64,000 nt of DNA from Macrophomina tecta (GCA_024180945.1 JAKSGN010000037.1:3043501-3107500); one strand, 5' to 3'. Positions 47,800 through 61,320 are shown, numbered from the stretch's first letter. Program-made: numbers and translations. Notes: generated by a model from the sequence alone, not told the origin.

Positions 47800-50700
47800 T
47801 ATAACTAATCGAAAGAAATAAAGCCAAGTCTAACTCCGTATATTTTAAATCTAAATAGTATATTTTTATCTACTATGTTTTTCATTTTTCTTTACCTAGT
47901 TTACTAGTATTATTTCTTCGAGCGCACTACTAAATGCGTATATTATAGTTAATACCCCTCGGGTTATCTAATCCCTCGAGAATTAAGTATAGTAATATAA
48001 CCTCGCCGGTCGATTCGCTAATATTACTACTTACCTACCTTGACTTTTTAAAGGCTCGCTCGTCTTTAGCCTTCTCTTACGTTAAAACGCTTTAACCTAT
48101 TTACCAGCACCATTTCTTTTAACTCGGTACTATTTAACTTAGCTAAATGGTAGGTTCTTATCTCTATATTAATATAAGTTACCCGGTATAGTTCTTTCTA
48201 GCGAAAGGTAAACTTCTTATCCCACTACGTAAGGTTCTTAGTTTTATATAATAATACTAGGGTTTCTAGAAGCAATAGCTTATCCTCGTTATAAAGGCGA
48301 TAATACTTATTAAAGTATTTCTTATAAGCTTTCTTCTTTCTTTTTATATATAGCTCTATCGTTTCTTTAGCTTTCTTTCTACAGTTGAGCTCTTTTACTC
48401 TAGCTATTAGAAGCTTCTCTATCGTTCTTACGATTTTCTAGTTAATAGTCTTCTAATTCTTTACTTTAAAGTCTACTAGAAGGATTAAATCGCTCCCGTA
48501 TAAAAGCTTAGCCGGCGTTATTCTAGTAGTCGCTTTAGCCATAGAGCAGTCTATCTAAAGTATAGCATAGAAATAATTAGGCTACTCCCAGTCTATTTTA
48601 GCGGTAAGCTTTACTAAGGAATTCCTAATTAGCTTATATCCTACTTTTACTAATCTATAAGCCATAGCGTAATAGGCCGAAATTTCTACTCGCTTAATTT
48701 TATATCGAGCTAGTAGGCGCTCTACTTCGTCTTTATTCTCCGGGTCTCTATTAACTATAATAATTCTTAGGTATCTATATCTATAGATAATATCTCTATA
48801 GATAAATTTAGTAACGGCTTTTAAAGTATTTTTCCTTAGTATTCTTTCTTTAGGCTAGTTAGACACTAATTCGCGGGCTATTATAATAAACTTATACCCT
48901 TTTACTCATAGTATTTTTATTATATCGATTTTCTATTTCTCTTTTATAGCTAAACTCTATAATAGATATAGCTAGGCTTTCTTTCGCACCGCGTTTCTGC
49001 GCTAATACTCTACGTAGATAGCGTAGTACTTTTTAATATTCTTCTATACTTTTAACTAGTAGTATTAATTAGCTATTTTATGGTATATAGCCTCTCTTTC
49101 TTTATAACTATACTTATTATAATAGTAAACGAATTACCTCTTACTTTCTCTTATTACTATCTACTATTCTTCGAATTAGACTAGTTCTTATTACTTTTTA
49201 AAATAACATGCGCCTCTAAACTATATACTTAAGCGCTCTTCTTTTAAAGCTAGTAAATTTCTTCCTCGTAAGCCGCGGTAATCTACGTAATATCGTTAAT
49301 TACTAAGCGATCTCTAACTACTACTCCGACTAATATATCTTATCTAACGGGTTTTCGATACTAGGTTTTTTCTAAGTAAGGGTCTAATCTTTCCTCCGAC
49401 CGTTATCTTTAGCTATCTCCGTAGGAAAAATATAGTATCTTAAGGTCCTAGGCCTTAGATCTCGTAGTGCTAGATTCCCCGAATTCCTAGATTTCTATTT
49501 TTTATTTCCTCGGAGTCTAGTTCTCTAGTTTCCTTAATCCCGGTTATTAGAAATCCTAAGCTTATAATCTTCGGTCCCCGCTTTAGAATTTTCTATTCCC
49601 GAGGCCCTAGTTCCCGGGCGTTTATTTCCCTAGTCCCTAGTTCTTAATCCTAAGTCCCCTTTACTAGGGTCCTTAGTCCCTAGTCGACTAAGCTAGGTAT
49701 TTACCTAGTTATCTAAGTCCTTACCTATCTCTTCTTGTTTCCCGGGTCTAAGCCTTCTACGGAATAACGCATCGGCTACGATATTTTTATTTCTAGGAAT
49801 ATATCGTACCTTAAAATCTATAAGGTAGATCTAGGCAAGCTATTTAGTAATTAACGTACTAGGTAAATTCGTTACCGTACGCTAAAGTTAAGTAACTAGG
49901 ACTTCGTAGTTCGTTTCTACTATAAATCGCACTCCGTAGAGCTAATAGCGAAACCGCTTTAGTCTATATACGAGCGCTTTATATTCTAGCTTACCGCTAT
50001 TATACTTTTTCTTAGCTAAGAACTAGATCCTAGACTCGAATTATATAGGGCGTCTTTTCCTATTACGGCCTGTCTAAGCTAAATGCGCGCCCTATCTATA
50101 CTTCGAGGCGTCTACTTATATTATAATTTTACTATAGCCTTCCTTATAATTAATCAGCATTAGAGGAGGAGAGAAAGTAATAGCCGCTTTAAGCTTATCT
50201 ATAGCTTCTTAGCACTCGTTCGCCTATTTAAAGATAATGTTCTTCTTAAGAAGGTTATATAACAGTTTAGTACTTATACCGTAATAGAATATCTATACTC
50301 GATAGTAACTATAAAATCTAAGAAATTCGCGTACTTCTCATTAATTTTAATAAGGTAGCTAGTTTAGGATTTTCTCGATCTTCTTTAGGTTAGGGTGCCT
50401 CCTATTAACGTTATATATATAGCCTAGAATAGTTATACCTTCTTAGTAGAAGTACGTCTTCTTCGCTAAGATCGTATAGCCCGCTCTCTCTATATCGTAG
50501 AGCGTAGTATTAAGATTCTAGATATATTTAACTATAAACCTTCGTAAACCGGGTTCGATCTCTTTATTTTTATAGTCGGATCGTGGTCCGTTAACTATAA
50601 TATCGTTAATATAGTTTTAAGCCCTTTATAGAATGCAATCTTTAAGAATAAATATAATAGCATATTAAAACTACGCTACTAAGTTAGTTACTCCTTACGG

Positions 50701-51640
50701 AATAGTTATATAACGTAAAAGACTAATTAGAGTATTAAAAGTTATTAGATCTTAGTTTTTCTTCGCTAGAGGCATCTAGTCGTACTTAAAAAAAAAGTCT
50801 AAAAGACTAAAAACCTTCTTCTTAAAGAAGTACTCCGCGAATTTATTAGCGTTTAGAGGGGAGTATACATTCCTAATTATTACGCGGTTAATATTAACTA
50901 TAGAATTAATTAATTAGTACTTCCTATTCTTCTTCTTTACTAGAAAGAATAGATTTTAGTATAAAAAGTTATTATACTCTAGAACTTCCTTCTTTAGTCT
51001 ATTCTCTAGTATCGTAATAACTTTCTTCTAAAGAGCTCTCGGGACTCGAATTTCTTTTACTTACTACAGTTTATGCGGAATAGTTTTAATTATAGCGGGT
51101 AGTATAACCCTACTACTAATTTCTTCTTTTTTCTTAAAGGTCTAGAATAATGCCTACTTACGGTTAAAGAGTATCTTAAGTAGCAGCTCTTTTTCTTACT
51201 TAGTTACTATATTACTAATATTTAGTTTCTTAATCCGCTCTAGGGTTAGGCGAGCTTCTCTTACTAGTTTACTAAACTTCTTAATAACTAAGTAATTATA
51301 GGGGCCGTCTAGTAGCCTAGCCGAAATAGCTTTTTCTTATTTAATAGCCTCTTATTTCTAAAGCTAATTTATTTCGGGCACGCTTCTATCCGGATTAAAA
51401 TTATCTATTAGTTATACTTTATTAGCTTTTCTTTTATATATTATACTTACTTATTTTTTCTAGTTTTTCTAGAGGATTAACCTCTCTTTTAGTTCTTTAA
51501 ACTTCCTACGCCAAAATAAATTATTCACAATAGATAAATTATTAAAACTAGTTAAGGTAAAGAGAATAAAGAAAAATTATTATATATTTATACGCGCCGC
51601 TTACTATTCTTACTCTTGGGAGGGTGCTCGAAGTTCGGCA
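47800..51640 (-). pseudogene. Gypsy-C pol (reverse transcriptase, RNase H, integrase)
   Basis: It starts just after the palindrome pair at 51655-51725. Reverse transcriptase covers about 51100-50350, with INSIVNINRVIIRNVYSPLN, a PYGVTN-like segment, INDIIVNGPRSDY in place of a normal YxDD, and ILGYIYNVNRRHPNLKKIEK. RNase H follows at about 50150-49750 (VDASKYR.GAHLA, VADALFRRR). Integrase should occupy about 49400-48100, where I see coding-like sequence but few sure motifs. It ends before the palindromes at 47704-47779. Confidence 0.72.
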
Positions 51641-51654
51641 TATTCTCGGCGGAA

Positions 51655-51680
51655 GACTTATGCCTAGCTAGATATAAGTC
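51655..51680. repeat. 26-bp palindrome (Pal), Gypsy-C pair 3a
   Basis: It reads GACTTATGCCTAGC then TAGATATAAGTC. It lies between the gag-protease and pol frames. Confidence 0.9.
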
Positions 51681-51699
51681 TCCGAGCGCACGGACTAGG

Positions 51700-51725
51700 G
51701 ACTTATACCTAGCTAGGTATAAGTC
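51700..51725. repeat. 26-bp palindrome (Pal), Gypsy-C pair 3b
   Basis: A perfect palindrome: the half-site GACTTATACCTAG is followed by its exact reverse complement. The spacer to copy 3a holds CGCACGGACTAGG, as in pair 1. Confidence 0.92.
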
Positions 51726-51729
51726 TTCT

Positions 51730-54700
51730 AGTATCTCGGTCTCTTTCTATCAGTTCGCCTTAACTGTCTTTTTTAGAGGGTCTTTACCTTTATTCTCTAT
51801 ATGTACCAGCGTAAAACGCTATATCTATAACTTTATATTACTATCTTCTACTAGGACTTTATCCTTTACTAAGGTCGCTACGTAGGCCCGCTTCTATATA
51901 CCCGGTTCTACTTAGTCTTTTAGGTGCTCTTTATTATCCTCGTCGTCTACTTCTTTAACCCTCGGCTAAATATTAACCTTCCGATAGCCTAGTAATTTAT
52001 CGTGCTAACTCGTGTAGAAGGTAATCTTTATCTTATTTAGTATTAAGTATACCTAATATAAAACTCTTCTATTAGTCTAATACTATAGCCCGAAACTAGC
52101 GAACTATATCTATAGAGCTCTAATAATAGTATTAATACTACTATTTTCTAGTATAAAGAAGGTAACCAGGAAGTTCGACGATCTAAGCTATAGATAGATA
52201 AACGAAATAAACCTAATAAAGTTTACTACTAAACCCGTAATAGGTATAACCTTATAGGTTTTAATTCTTTTTAGTAGGATTTTTATGAAGAGACTATATT
52301 TCTCGGCCGCGCTTCTAGAAATTACGTTTACCTCCAATCTAGTATTAAAGAGAATGTTAATTATTTAATCTATATATAGGCCTACTAAACCTTTACTAAT
52401 AGAGTAAGTCTTTGTGATTAGCACCTAGCCTATTATATTATATAAGTTATAGGCTTCCGAGCCGCTTATTCTTTCTAGGCTCGTTATCGAGTTTATAGTT
52501 ATTAATTGCGATATCGCTACTTCTTATAGCTCTGTTTTCTAGAAGTATAGCTAAGCCGCTCTTATTAGTTGCGTCTAGCGTATTACTTTACGCCTAGAGC
52601 TTTAAGCTTTCTTTATCGCATTATATACCTTATTCTATTTGGCGTATACCCGAAAGAGCTTTTTATACAGCTCTATTACCTCGAGTAGTCTTTACGTAGC
52701 GGGGCTAATAATTAATCTAATATCTTCTAGCTAGTTCTCTATAGCGGGTAAGGTCTATAATCTTTCCGAACTCGTTCTATGGCCCTCGAGCATATACCGA
52801 TTATGCGAAGACTCTATAGTAGTACTCGGCTCGCCTCGCGCGGAATTCTCTACTTTCCTTACTCGTTTCTCTAGTATTCTTCCTACCTTATTATTATCGA
52901 TTTCTTAGATACGTCCAGGCCTAAATTCTTTAATAGTACCTAGGTACTTCTTTCTAATACCTTCGTTTAGCACCGGTCTCTTTTTCTTACTAGCGCGGTT
53001 CGGCTATTCCCGTATTACCCGTACTAGGTTCTCATTAAAATCTAAACTAAAAATATCTTACGCGTTAGTGTAGAGTTCGAAGTTCTTTATATCTAACTCG
53101 TTATCTATCTAGAAGCGGTTAGTATCTAGAATACTCTTAATCGTTATAGATTTTTCGTCTTTCTTAGAATAACCTTCTTCTGTTACTTTAGCCTTAAGCG
53201 TTTAAAGCTTATTATTATAGCCTAAAGCTAACGGCCGATTTGTTAGACTATACGACCGTTTAAAAAAGAATCGTCGTTTGTCGTTCTAATACTAACGGCC
53301 TTAGTCTCGACTGCGTACTATATCTATATACTCCTCGGGCTAACGGTGTTTTTTCCTATACCCACTGTAGCAATAGCTATTATTAGGCGGCCCTAGGCTA
53401 AAGTTCCGGCTCTAAGGGTTACCCCTATTTCCTCTAGGTACGTCAAATTAATCCCGTAAGTAATCAGGTATGAGCTTAATTATAAAGCGCGCTCTTAATA
53501 AAACGTTATTATAAATTAGGTAGTTCGGAGCTTCGTCTAGAATTTTCTTAGCTAAAGTAACTAAAAAGTACTTTCTCGTACTAATTACTAGGTTCTTAAG
53601 TTACTTAGCTAGAGTATTAACTTTCTTATTAGTCGGCATTCTCGGGTTTAATAAAGTCTATTAAGGGGCCGTCCGTTAATATAGTAGACTAGTCTAAACG
53701 ATAGGCTTAGCCTCTCGTATATCGATACGCTTTTTTTAGTTCTCTATACTTCTAAGTATTTCGAGCGGGATAAGATTAACGTGCTAGTTCTTCCTAAGAA
53801 GCTTTATATAAGATTTTTTTAATATAAGCTCTTCGTCTAGTCGAGTCCTAATTACCTTATAGTTATAGGTGTGCGAGCTTCTCTAGTCGATTCGGTATTC
53901 TTTAAAAAGAAACACTAATATTTCTCGTAGTATTTCTTATAGAAATAACTTAGTTTACTCTTAAGGAGAAATCTTACCTTTCTCTAAGAGGCTCTAGGAA
54001 ATCGTATAGAAGGAAACCGAGTACTATTATAGTTTTAATACAGTTTCTCTCTACTCTTTCTAGTTCTTACGCTTTACGTATTCGTATAGTATTTTCTTGC
54101 GGAATAACGTTTCGCGTTTATCGTAGTCCTAGTATTCGTATAGTATAGACCTTTTTAAGGCTTTCTAATTACGGTCTTTAAACGCGCGTATCTTTCTAAT
54201 AGACTCCGCAATAAAGTCCTTATAGTAGTATAGTACGCGCTCTACTATTTCGCTCTTCAAGTAGCTATTATCGTTAACGAGATACTTAAAGTTCTTAAAG
54301 AACTTTAACGTATTAGTTCTATTAAAGACGGGTGCATCCCTTAAACTAAATATTAGGAAAGCCTTATTATACTAAATACCCGTCGAGCTTTCCCTTAGCA
54401 ATTAACGAAGCTAGTTAAAAGTAAGAGAGATCTATCCGTTTCCGCTCGTTATAGTACCTATACGTAGCGAGGCGGCTTAGTCGTCCTAGAATACTACTAC
54501 TATAGGCGGTATAGGGTTGTTACTTATTCTTATACTAGAGAAATTTATAGGGTCGCCTATTAATTAAGCTACTTAAAGAATAATAGATTGGTTTCTTAGA
54601 TCTAATAAATCTTTTAGTTCTAATAAATCTGAATTACTACTAACTATCGCACGCCTACGAAGGTAGCAGTCTAAAAACTTATATACTAATAAATAGAATA

Positions 54701-55030
54701 AAAATCTAAATCCTATTATTATTTCTAGTATAAGATAATAAAGCCTTTTTATAAAGTCTCTATCCGTACCCGAGTTATTAATAATAAGCTCGGTAAGGCC
54801 GTTCTTAGTAATACGGATTTCGACTCTAAAGGCGACAAACCGTAGCTAGATAGAATACGCGGTTACTACTCTATTATTTCTATATATCTTCGTAGAACGC
54901 TTCTTATTTATAGTCGTCTATGATAAAGTAGAACTATTCTTAAGATCCTTAAAAGAGCTGTAACCTAAGTCGCTTCTATATAGGGTAATACTCGGGCCAC
55001 GTTTCTTTAGGGTTAAATCGATTTCCTCGG
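51730..55030 (-). pseudogene. Gypsy-C gag-protease frame
   Basis: It begins just inside the palindrome at 55034-55059. The capsid-like segment near 54350-53900 includes LRDAPVFNRTNTLKFFKNFK, VERVLYYYKDFIAESIRKI and REILVFLFKEYRIDW. A linker with SLGPPNNSYCYSGYRKKHR, probably a degenerate nucleic-acid-binding part, and long acidic-basic stretches follow. A retropepsin-like segment near 52330 reads LFNTRLEVNVISRSAAEKYS, where the Asp-Thr-Gly core is decayed. The frame ends just before the palindrome pair at 51655-51725. Many RIP stops are present. Confidence 0.7.
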
Positions 55031-55033
55031 GGA

Positions 55034-55059
55034 GACTTATGCCTGGCTAGGTATAAGTC
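55034..55059. repeat. 26-bp palindrome (Pal), Gypsy-C single copy before gag
   Basis: It reads GACTTATGCCTGGC then TAGGTATAAGTC. It lies between the 5' LTR and the start of the gag frame. No partner copy is seen next to it. Confidence 0.9.
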
Positions 55060-55191
55060 CCCCGGTTCTTAATACTAAATTCTCCTTGTGTCTTCGTACG
55101 TTTCTAAGCTCTTTTTCTTTTCTAAAGTACTCGCTGCGAGCCTTACGACTATTCGGTAGCTATACTAGCCCCCCGCGTTAGGCTTTAAATT

Positions 55192-55724
55192 TGTTAACGG
55201 GAGGAACGCTCTGCAGAAGAGCGTCTAGTAAGCTAGAGAATAAAGGCGGCTAGAATCGTATAAGAGGTAAGGAGGGGTAAAAAAAGAGTCTAAAACGACT
55301 CTATTATATAGTGTCTTATAGGCGACCGAATAGAGTAATAAAACTAAAAGAACCTATTCTAAAAGAAGAAAAAGAATTATCGCTTCTACGTACTTCGTAA
55401 GTACGCCGCGAAGTAGTATTCGTTAGTTAAACTCCCTTCTAATAAGGGTTGTTCTGCTTCTTTCCGCGCTAGTAAACGTTGCCCGTTGGTTAAACTCCCT
55501 TCTAATAAGGGTGAATTACTACTCCTACGCACCCCGTAAGTGCGTCGCAAAGTAGTGCCCGTTGTGCTTTTATAGCCGTGTTATAAAGTCTACTCTTAGT
55601 AGAGGGCCCCCTTCTAATACGCTAATTAGAGCCCTCTCCTTAAGCTGCCTATTAAAGTCCTATTCTTTATATAGAAAGAACTATTCTTATCTTAACTAGC
55701 TTATCTACCTTCTGTCCTATAATA
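55192..55724 (-). repeat. Gypsy-C 5' LTR
   Basis: The LTR is 533 bp. On the plus strand it starts TGTTAACGGGAGGAACGCTC and ends CTATAATA. It is less mutated than its partner. Confidence 0.92.
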
Positions 55725-55728
55725 ACGC

Positions 55729-55867
55729 GTACCGCGTACTAATCTATTACATAATCGCTATTTATTGTTCTAATTCTTTACCCTTCTCTTATTCTTTAAG
55801 ATAAACCTTACCGCTTTCTAACCCTACTAGATAACTCTAAAGCCTAGTAGAAGAGGCCGCTATTACA
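55729..55867 (+). repeat. Gypsy-B copy 2, 3' LTR, right part
   Basis: The remaining 139 bp of the LTR sit beyond Gypsy-C. 657 + 139 = 796 bp, exactly the length of the 5' LTR. Confidence 0.92.
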
Positions 55868-55872
55868 CTTTT

Positions 55873-58800
55873 TTCGTTTAAAATTTTTACTAAGAAGATA
55901 AACTTTATTTTTTCTCTTTAGCTTTAGTGCCTCCTAGTACTATCTATTATAGTATTTACCTATTTATAAGGCTATAAATTCTAGGTCTAGGTATATTTAT
56001 TTATAGAGTATCTTTAGCTAGTCTGCTTTAAGAATTTCTTTTTAGGCTAGTAACTCGCTTAGTATTAGATATCTATAGGTCATTAGTTTATATCTATAGT
56101 TAGCGTAGAACGGAGATTCTTATATAGCGGACGCTTTTAAGCTATTATAGACGAATTAAGCGAGCGGTAGTAGCTTAACCTAGTTATCTTATATATAGTT
56201 AAGGTAATAGCGTAGATACTATTCTAGTATCTAATTCGTTCGTTTTATCTATTCGTTTATTTAAGGGTATGCCGTAGTTAAGAGTTTATACTTAGCTCTA
56301 AGCTATTAAGTAAGCGATTACTAGAATTAGAATATAAATAGTTAATTTCTATCTAATACGAGTTCTTCTAGTAATCTATAGTTACTAAAAATTATTTTAA
56401 GAAATATATAGGCGAGTTCTTCTATATTTACTAATTTAAGAAATAGTAAGTAGTAGACGTACTTTATTATTCTATTAATAATAACTAGAATCTAGTTATA
56501 CTTAATCTTAGTAAGCAGTTCTCTTAACTTAGATAGATCCGTAATACAGTCTAGCGAGATAGACTACTAAGGGCGCTTTAATACTAATAGCGGCTAAAGT
56601 TATCTATAGAATACGTATCTCGTAGCCTTACTTTTAATATAAAGATTATATTACGAGATTACCCATTAGACGGTTCTTCTAAGCCCTAGAAAGTAGTAGC
56701 TTCTTATAATTCACTTTATTATCTTCTTTATTTCTTAATAACTATATACTAGGGCTTTGTATATATCTTTTATAAGTTCTTCCCATAGTTTAACTAGAAT
56801 ATAGACTAATTCTAGAAATAAAATTATACTATCTATATTCTTAGTTACTTAGGGGTTATTTTTGAGTTCTCTAATTTCTTAAGCCGTTATATCGTCTATA
56901 TAGGCCTCTTAGATCTTATACTTCTATTCGTTACCTTCGAGGTATATCGCTAGGATAAATAGTTTAACTAGGGTAAGCGAGTCGTTTAGTTCTTTCTTAA
57001 GCTATATTTATTTAATACTATAAATAGTAGTAATCTAGCGGTTACGGCTAGTAGGTATAAAGAACCTATCTTTCTATATATTAAGTACTATAGATTATAG
57101 ACCTAGCTTTTTTTTAATATAGTTAGCTTATCTACTTAGCGCGTCTACGCGAGTATTCTTAGATCCCTTTTTATAGATAATCTTTATATTATATAATACT
57201 AGTTCTTCTACCTATCTAATCTATCGTTAGTTTAGTTTCTTAGTAATAATAAAGTATAATAGGTTCTTATAGTCGTAGTATACTATAATTTAGTATTTAG
57301 CCCCTTTAAGATAGTATCTCTATTCTTTAAAGGCTATAATAATAGCTAAAAATTTCTTATTATAGATATTATAGTTCTTTTTAGGGCCTATTATTTTCCT
57401 TAAATAAAAGATAATAGAATATAGTCTACTCTACTCGTCTAGCTAGCTAAGGACTACTTCTATAGCGTAATTAGAGACGTCAGTTTCGACTATAATAAAT
57501 AGATCTAGGTTATAGATATCTAAGACCAGGGCTTTCGTAAATATATACTTTAGTAAGTTAAAGGCTATTTATTATTTTTTTATTATAAACCTATATTCCT
57601 TCTTTATTAGGTTTATAAGAGATATAGATACTTTTACGTAGTTTAAGATAAACTTCTAATAAAAGTTAGTAAATCTAAGAAAGAATTATACTTCTTTAAC
57701 GGTTATTAGCGTAGGCTAATCTTTTATAGCGTCTAGGTTTTTATCGTCTATACTAATATATCTAGGAGTAATAATAAACCTAAGGTATTTCGTTTTCTAC
57801 GTATACTATTCGCTCTTTTCTAGGGCTACTTAGAGGTTTTATTTATCTAGTGCCTATAGAACTTTTTTAATATACTTAGTATATTCTTCGAGCATTTCCG
57901 AGTATATTAGAATATTATCTAGGTAAGCCAGGGCGAATATATCTAAGTACGAACGTAGTATATCATTAACTAAGCTCTAGAAGATAGCCGATACGTTAAT
58001 TAGCCCGAAGAGTATTACTATATACTCATAATATCTAAATCTTATTTAAAACGCTATTTTCTACTCTTTATCTTTCTTAATACGAACTAGGTAGTAGCCT
58101 TCTCTAAGGTCTAGCTTAGTAAAATACTTAGTGTTACGGAGTTTATCTTATAGCTTATCAATACGAAGTAATAGATATCGGTTTTTAATAGTAATATTAT
58201 TTAGTTATCTATAATTAATATAGAGGTGTAGTTTACCGTTTTTCTTAGAAATAAATAGAATAGAATAACCCGCCGATAATAATAATAGGCGTATATATTC
58301 TTATTTTAGATTCTTTTTAATATACTTTCTTAAGGCCTCTGCCTCTTTCTCTAAAAGCGAGTATATAGGCTTAAACGCGGGTTACGTTTCGGGTATTAGA
58401 GATATCTTATAGTTCTATAGTTTATATTTAGATAGCTATTCTTTACCTCTTTTTTAGAATAGTTATTAGAGGTCCTAGAATTCTTATAAAATAGTTTTTA
58501 GTTTCGGTATTAGTACTAATTTATCTATAGTAGACCTTATAATTCCGCTAAGGTCTATATTACTCTTAACTACCGAAATACCTTATTTAACAATATCTAT
58601 CTATTTATAAGCGAATAGGTCGTATTTTTTACGAATTCTCTAGGAGTAGTCTTCTTCGACTAGCTTTAGAATATTATTATTCTCCTAGCGAAGGCCCCGT
58701 ATTATACGAGCTAGGATTTTCTATTTATATTCTAGACTTATTTTAATAAGAATAGTATATACCTTCTCTTCTTAGTTTCTTATATAATTTAGTACGCTTA

Positions 58801-61300
58801 TTAAGATTTTCTAAATATCTATAGAGTCTTTTTTAACCGTTAATATTCTTCTAGTAGTAGCTAGGTATCTAGTATATTTCTTATTTAAAAAGGTAACTAT
58901 TCTTTTCTTTTATTAGATATATAGTTCGTGGGTTTTAAACTACGGAATTCCTAGAATAATATTATACTCTAGTATAGAGATTATATTAAGCGTAATCTTC
59001 TCTATATATCTTTTAATAGTAAGCTTTATAGATTCTATCTTAACCTAAATCTATTCTTTATTATATAAGGTGGCTAACCTGTCTACTATTTTTAACGAGT
59101 AGAAATAGTCTTTCTTCGTAAGTTAGATATTATTTTAGATAGCGAAGATATAGCTAATAAAATTACCTTCTACTTCGCTATTAAGTATAGCTATCGCGGT
59201 TCGCCTATAGATAGTTACTAGTATTCTAAGAACTTTTTCTAAGGTATATATATCGTTTAATATATGTAAAACCTAATTAAGAGACCTATCTAACGGCCCC
59301 TCCTAGGATTTCTAACTAGAAAGGCCGTTTAGTTTTTTAACAAGTAGTAGCTTACTATTTTCTTATAGAAATAGAAGTCCTAGTCCTTCGCTAGAATTAG
59401 TAATTTCTTCTACTATATTTAGTATCCGCGCCTAATACGGTGCCGCTAGCTAATCTAGTCGTTATAAACCTAGTATTTAAAAGTAGGTATAGCATATTTC
59501 TTTTTTAAAACCTATTATAGAGTATTCTATACCCTAGTTACTATTTTATATATACTAAGAATAAGTGCTATATTTTGTAAGTACACGAGGTCTCGTTATT
59601 ACTATACTCCCCGGGCCTTACTTTTAAGCTAGGTCATTATTTCGTCGGTCGAGGCAAGAAATAATTTCTTCTAGAAATACTATATACCGTCTTCGTAGAA
59701 TTAGGAGCTAAGCTTCCCGCCCTTTACCTAGTATTACTAAGGTAGTAGGTCTATTCTTAATCTGTAAATCTAGTTAACTATTAGAATAAGACTAGGTTTA
59801 ATACGTCTTATATCTCTATATCTATTTAGGTATTTAGTAATTTAGTCGAGTATAGTTTAGTCTTACTACTACTCCGTATTCGCTACTTCGCTAGATTTAG
59901 ATATATTATTATAGAGTTTACCTATATTACTATTAACTAGCTCATCGTCGTAGAGAAAGTCCTTAATTAGATTATTAATTTCTAGTACTTTCTTATTATA
60001 TATAGCTAGGTTTAGCTACCGCGGCTTAGAGAGATACTATCTAGTAGCTTATTTATCACTTTAATAGGTTATATAGTCGTTATTATAATAGGCGGTCTAG
60101 CTTATAGCTATATAGTTAACTTCTTTACTTAGAATAGACGCGGAGCGAGGTTCCTCTTCTTCTTAAGTAGCGACGACGGTAGTTTTACTAGTTTTATTTC
60201 GTTATAGATAGCGGTACTAGGGGTTTTACTTATCTTTATAGTAGATATAAAGTTCTTTATTAAAGCGTTCTATTTCTTACTTTATCTACTAGCGTCGGGA
60301 TTATCTTTCACGCTTATTATCTTTATCGCTTTATTAGATAGTATTTAACTCTATACTATTATCTTCTTCTTATATATAGCGTAGCCGTAAGGGATATAAG
60401 GTATTAGTTCTATAGTTCTCCTTATATTTTTCTAATTAGCGCTCGAAGAGGCGGTTATCGTATTTAATAACTAGCTTAATAAGCTCGTCTAGGGTCTTAG
60501 AATCGTTTTATATTATAAGTTAGTCTTTAACCCTTTTCTTAAGTCCTCGGTAGTAGTAGTCTATAAGGGCGCGGTCGAACTAATTATCTAGATATACGGC
60601 GGCCTTTTAGAACTCTATAGTATAGTCTACTACTAAGGTTTTTTAGTAAATATTTATAATAGCTCGTTAGGTTTTATTAACTTTATTAAGATCTCCGAAG
60701 CTCTACTTAATTTAAGTTATAAAATACTTATAGCTACTAAAGATCTTCTTAGTATTCTTTTTACGTGCCTCTAGTTCTTTCTCTATTTAGTCTCTAAGGT
60801 AGGGCTCGAACCACTATACTATAGTATTACGGAGGTAGGTAGTAGCGAATATTACCTTTTTATTATTTATAGAAAAGTCTCCAGAGTTAAAGAAGAAGTA
60901 TAGATCGAGTTATAAGAGAAAGATTTAGAGCTTCTTTTAATTACTATAGAATAGATTTAGTTTAGCCGTTTTCGTACTTTTATTAGGGGATTAAGTCGCT
61001 ATAGATATCGGGGCATATACTAGCACCGAAGTATAGGTAGCTAAAAGGGCTTAGTTACGAAGTTCGCCTATTTATTAGTAGAGTTAGGTATTCTTGTTAG
61101 TTTACTCCTAGAGTTATTCGCGAAGTTCGCCGATCTAGCCTTATATATCTTAGATAACCTAAAAGAGGTCGGCTATAGTTAGCTATAGAAAATCATTATT
61201 ATTTATATTTACGTTATTTATTATATTACTTAGTTAGTATTAAGTATTAGGTAATACTATCTTATTATTAAATATTTCTTTCCTCGGAACTGCCTTTTCT
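55873..61300 (-). pseudogene. Gypsy-B copy 1 gag-pol, RIP-broken
   Basis: Gag lies near 61000-60100. Reverse transcriptase lies near 58380-57650 with KYSLLEKEAEALRKYIKKNL, KLDLREGYYLVRIKK and [18 protein letters not shown], so the catalytic LDN is visible. RNase H follows with KKNYNIYNKKFLAIIIAFKE and KNTRVDALSRQANYI. Integrase is near 56600-56250 with SLDYIIDLSKLRELLTKIKY and IFLKIIFSNYRLLEELVLDR. It is the same family and order as 35990-41500 on the other strand. The end of integrase lies beyond copy 2. Confidence 0.85.
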
Positions 61301-61320
61301 TATAAGAATAGTAGTTAAAG

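Larger units (their letters stand above)
42975..55724 (-). mobile_element. Gypsy-C, 12.75-kb LTR retrotransposon with an extra frame and palindromes
   Basis: Its 533-bp LTRs (42975-43507, 55192-55724) and a 4-bp duplication ACGC (42971-42974, 55725-55728) fix both ends. Gag-protease (55030 to 51730), pol (51640 to about 47800) and an extra frame (about 46790 to 43980) all read on the minus strand, separated by 26-bp palindromes. It is the youngest insertion of the nest, yet it too is RIP-mutated. Confidence 0.92.
34835..55867 (+). mobile_element. Gypsy-B copy 2, nested in copy 1 and split by Gypsy-C
   Basis: Its LTRs are 796 bp. The target duplication is CTTTT (34830-34834, 55868-55872). Without Gypsy-C it is about 8.3 kb. 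The copy 1 sequence is continuous across the joint: 34834 leads to 55873 when this element is removed, as shown by co-linearity with 41050-41110. Confidence 0.93.

Noticed and set aside
51616..51885. 89-codon plus-strand frame
   Set aside because: It runs across the palindrome pair and antisense to the end of gag-protease, with no motif.
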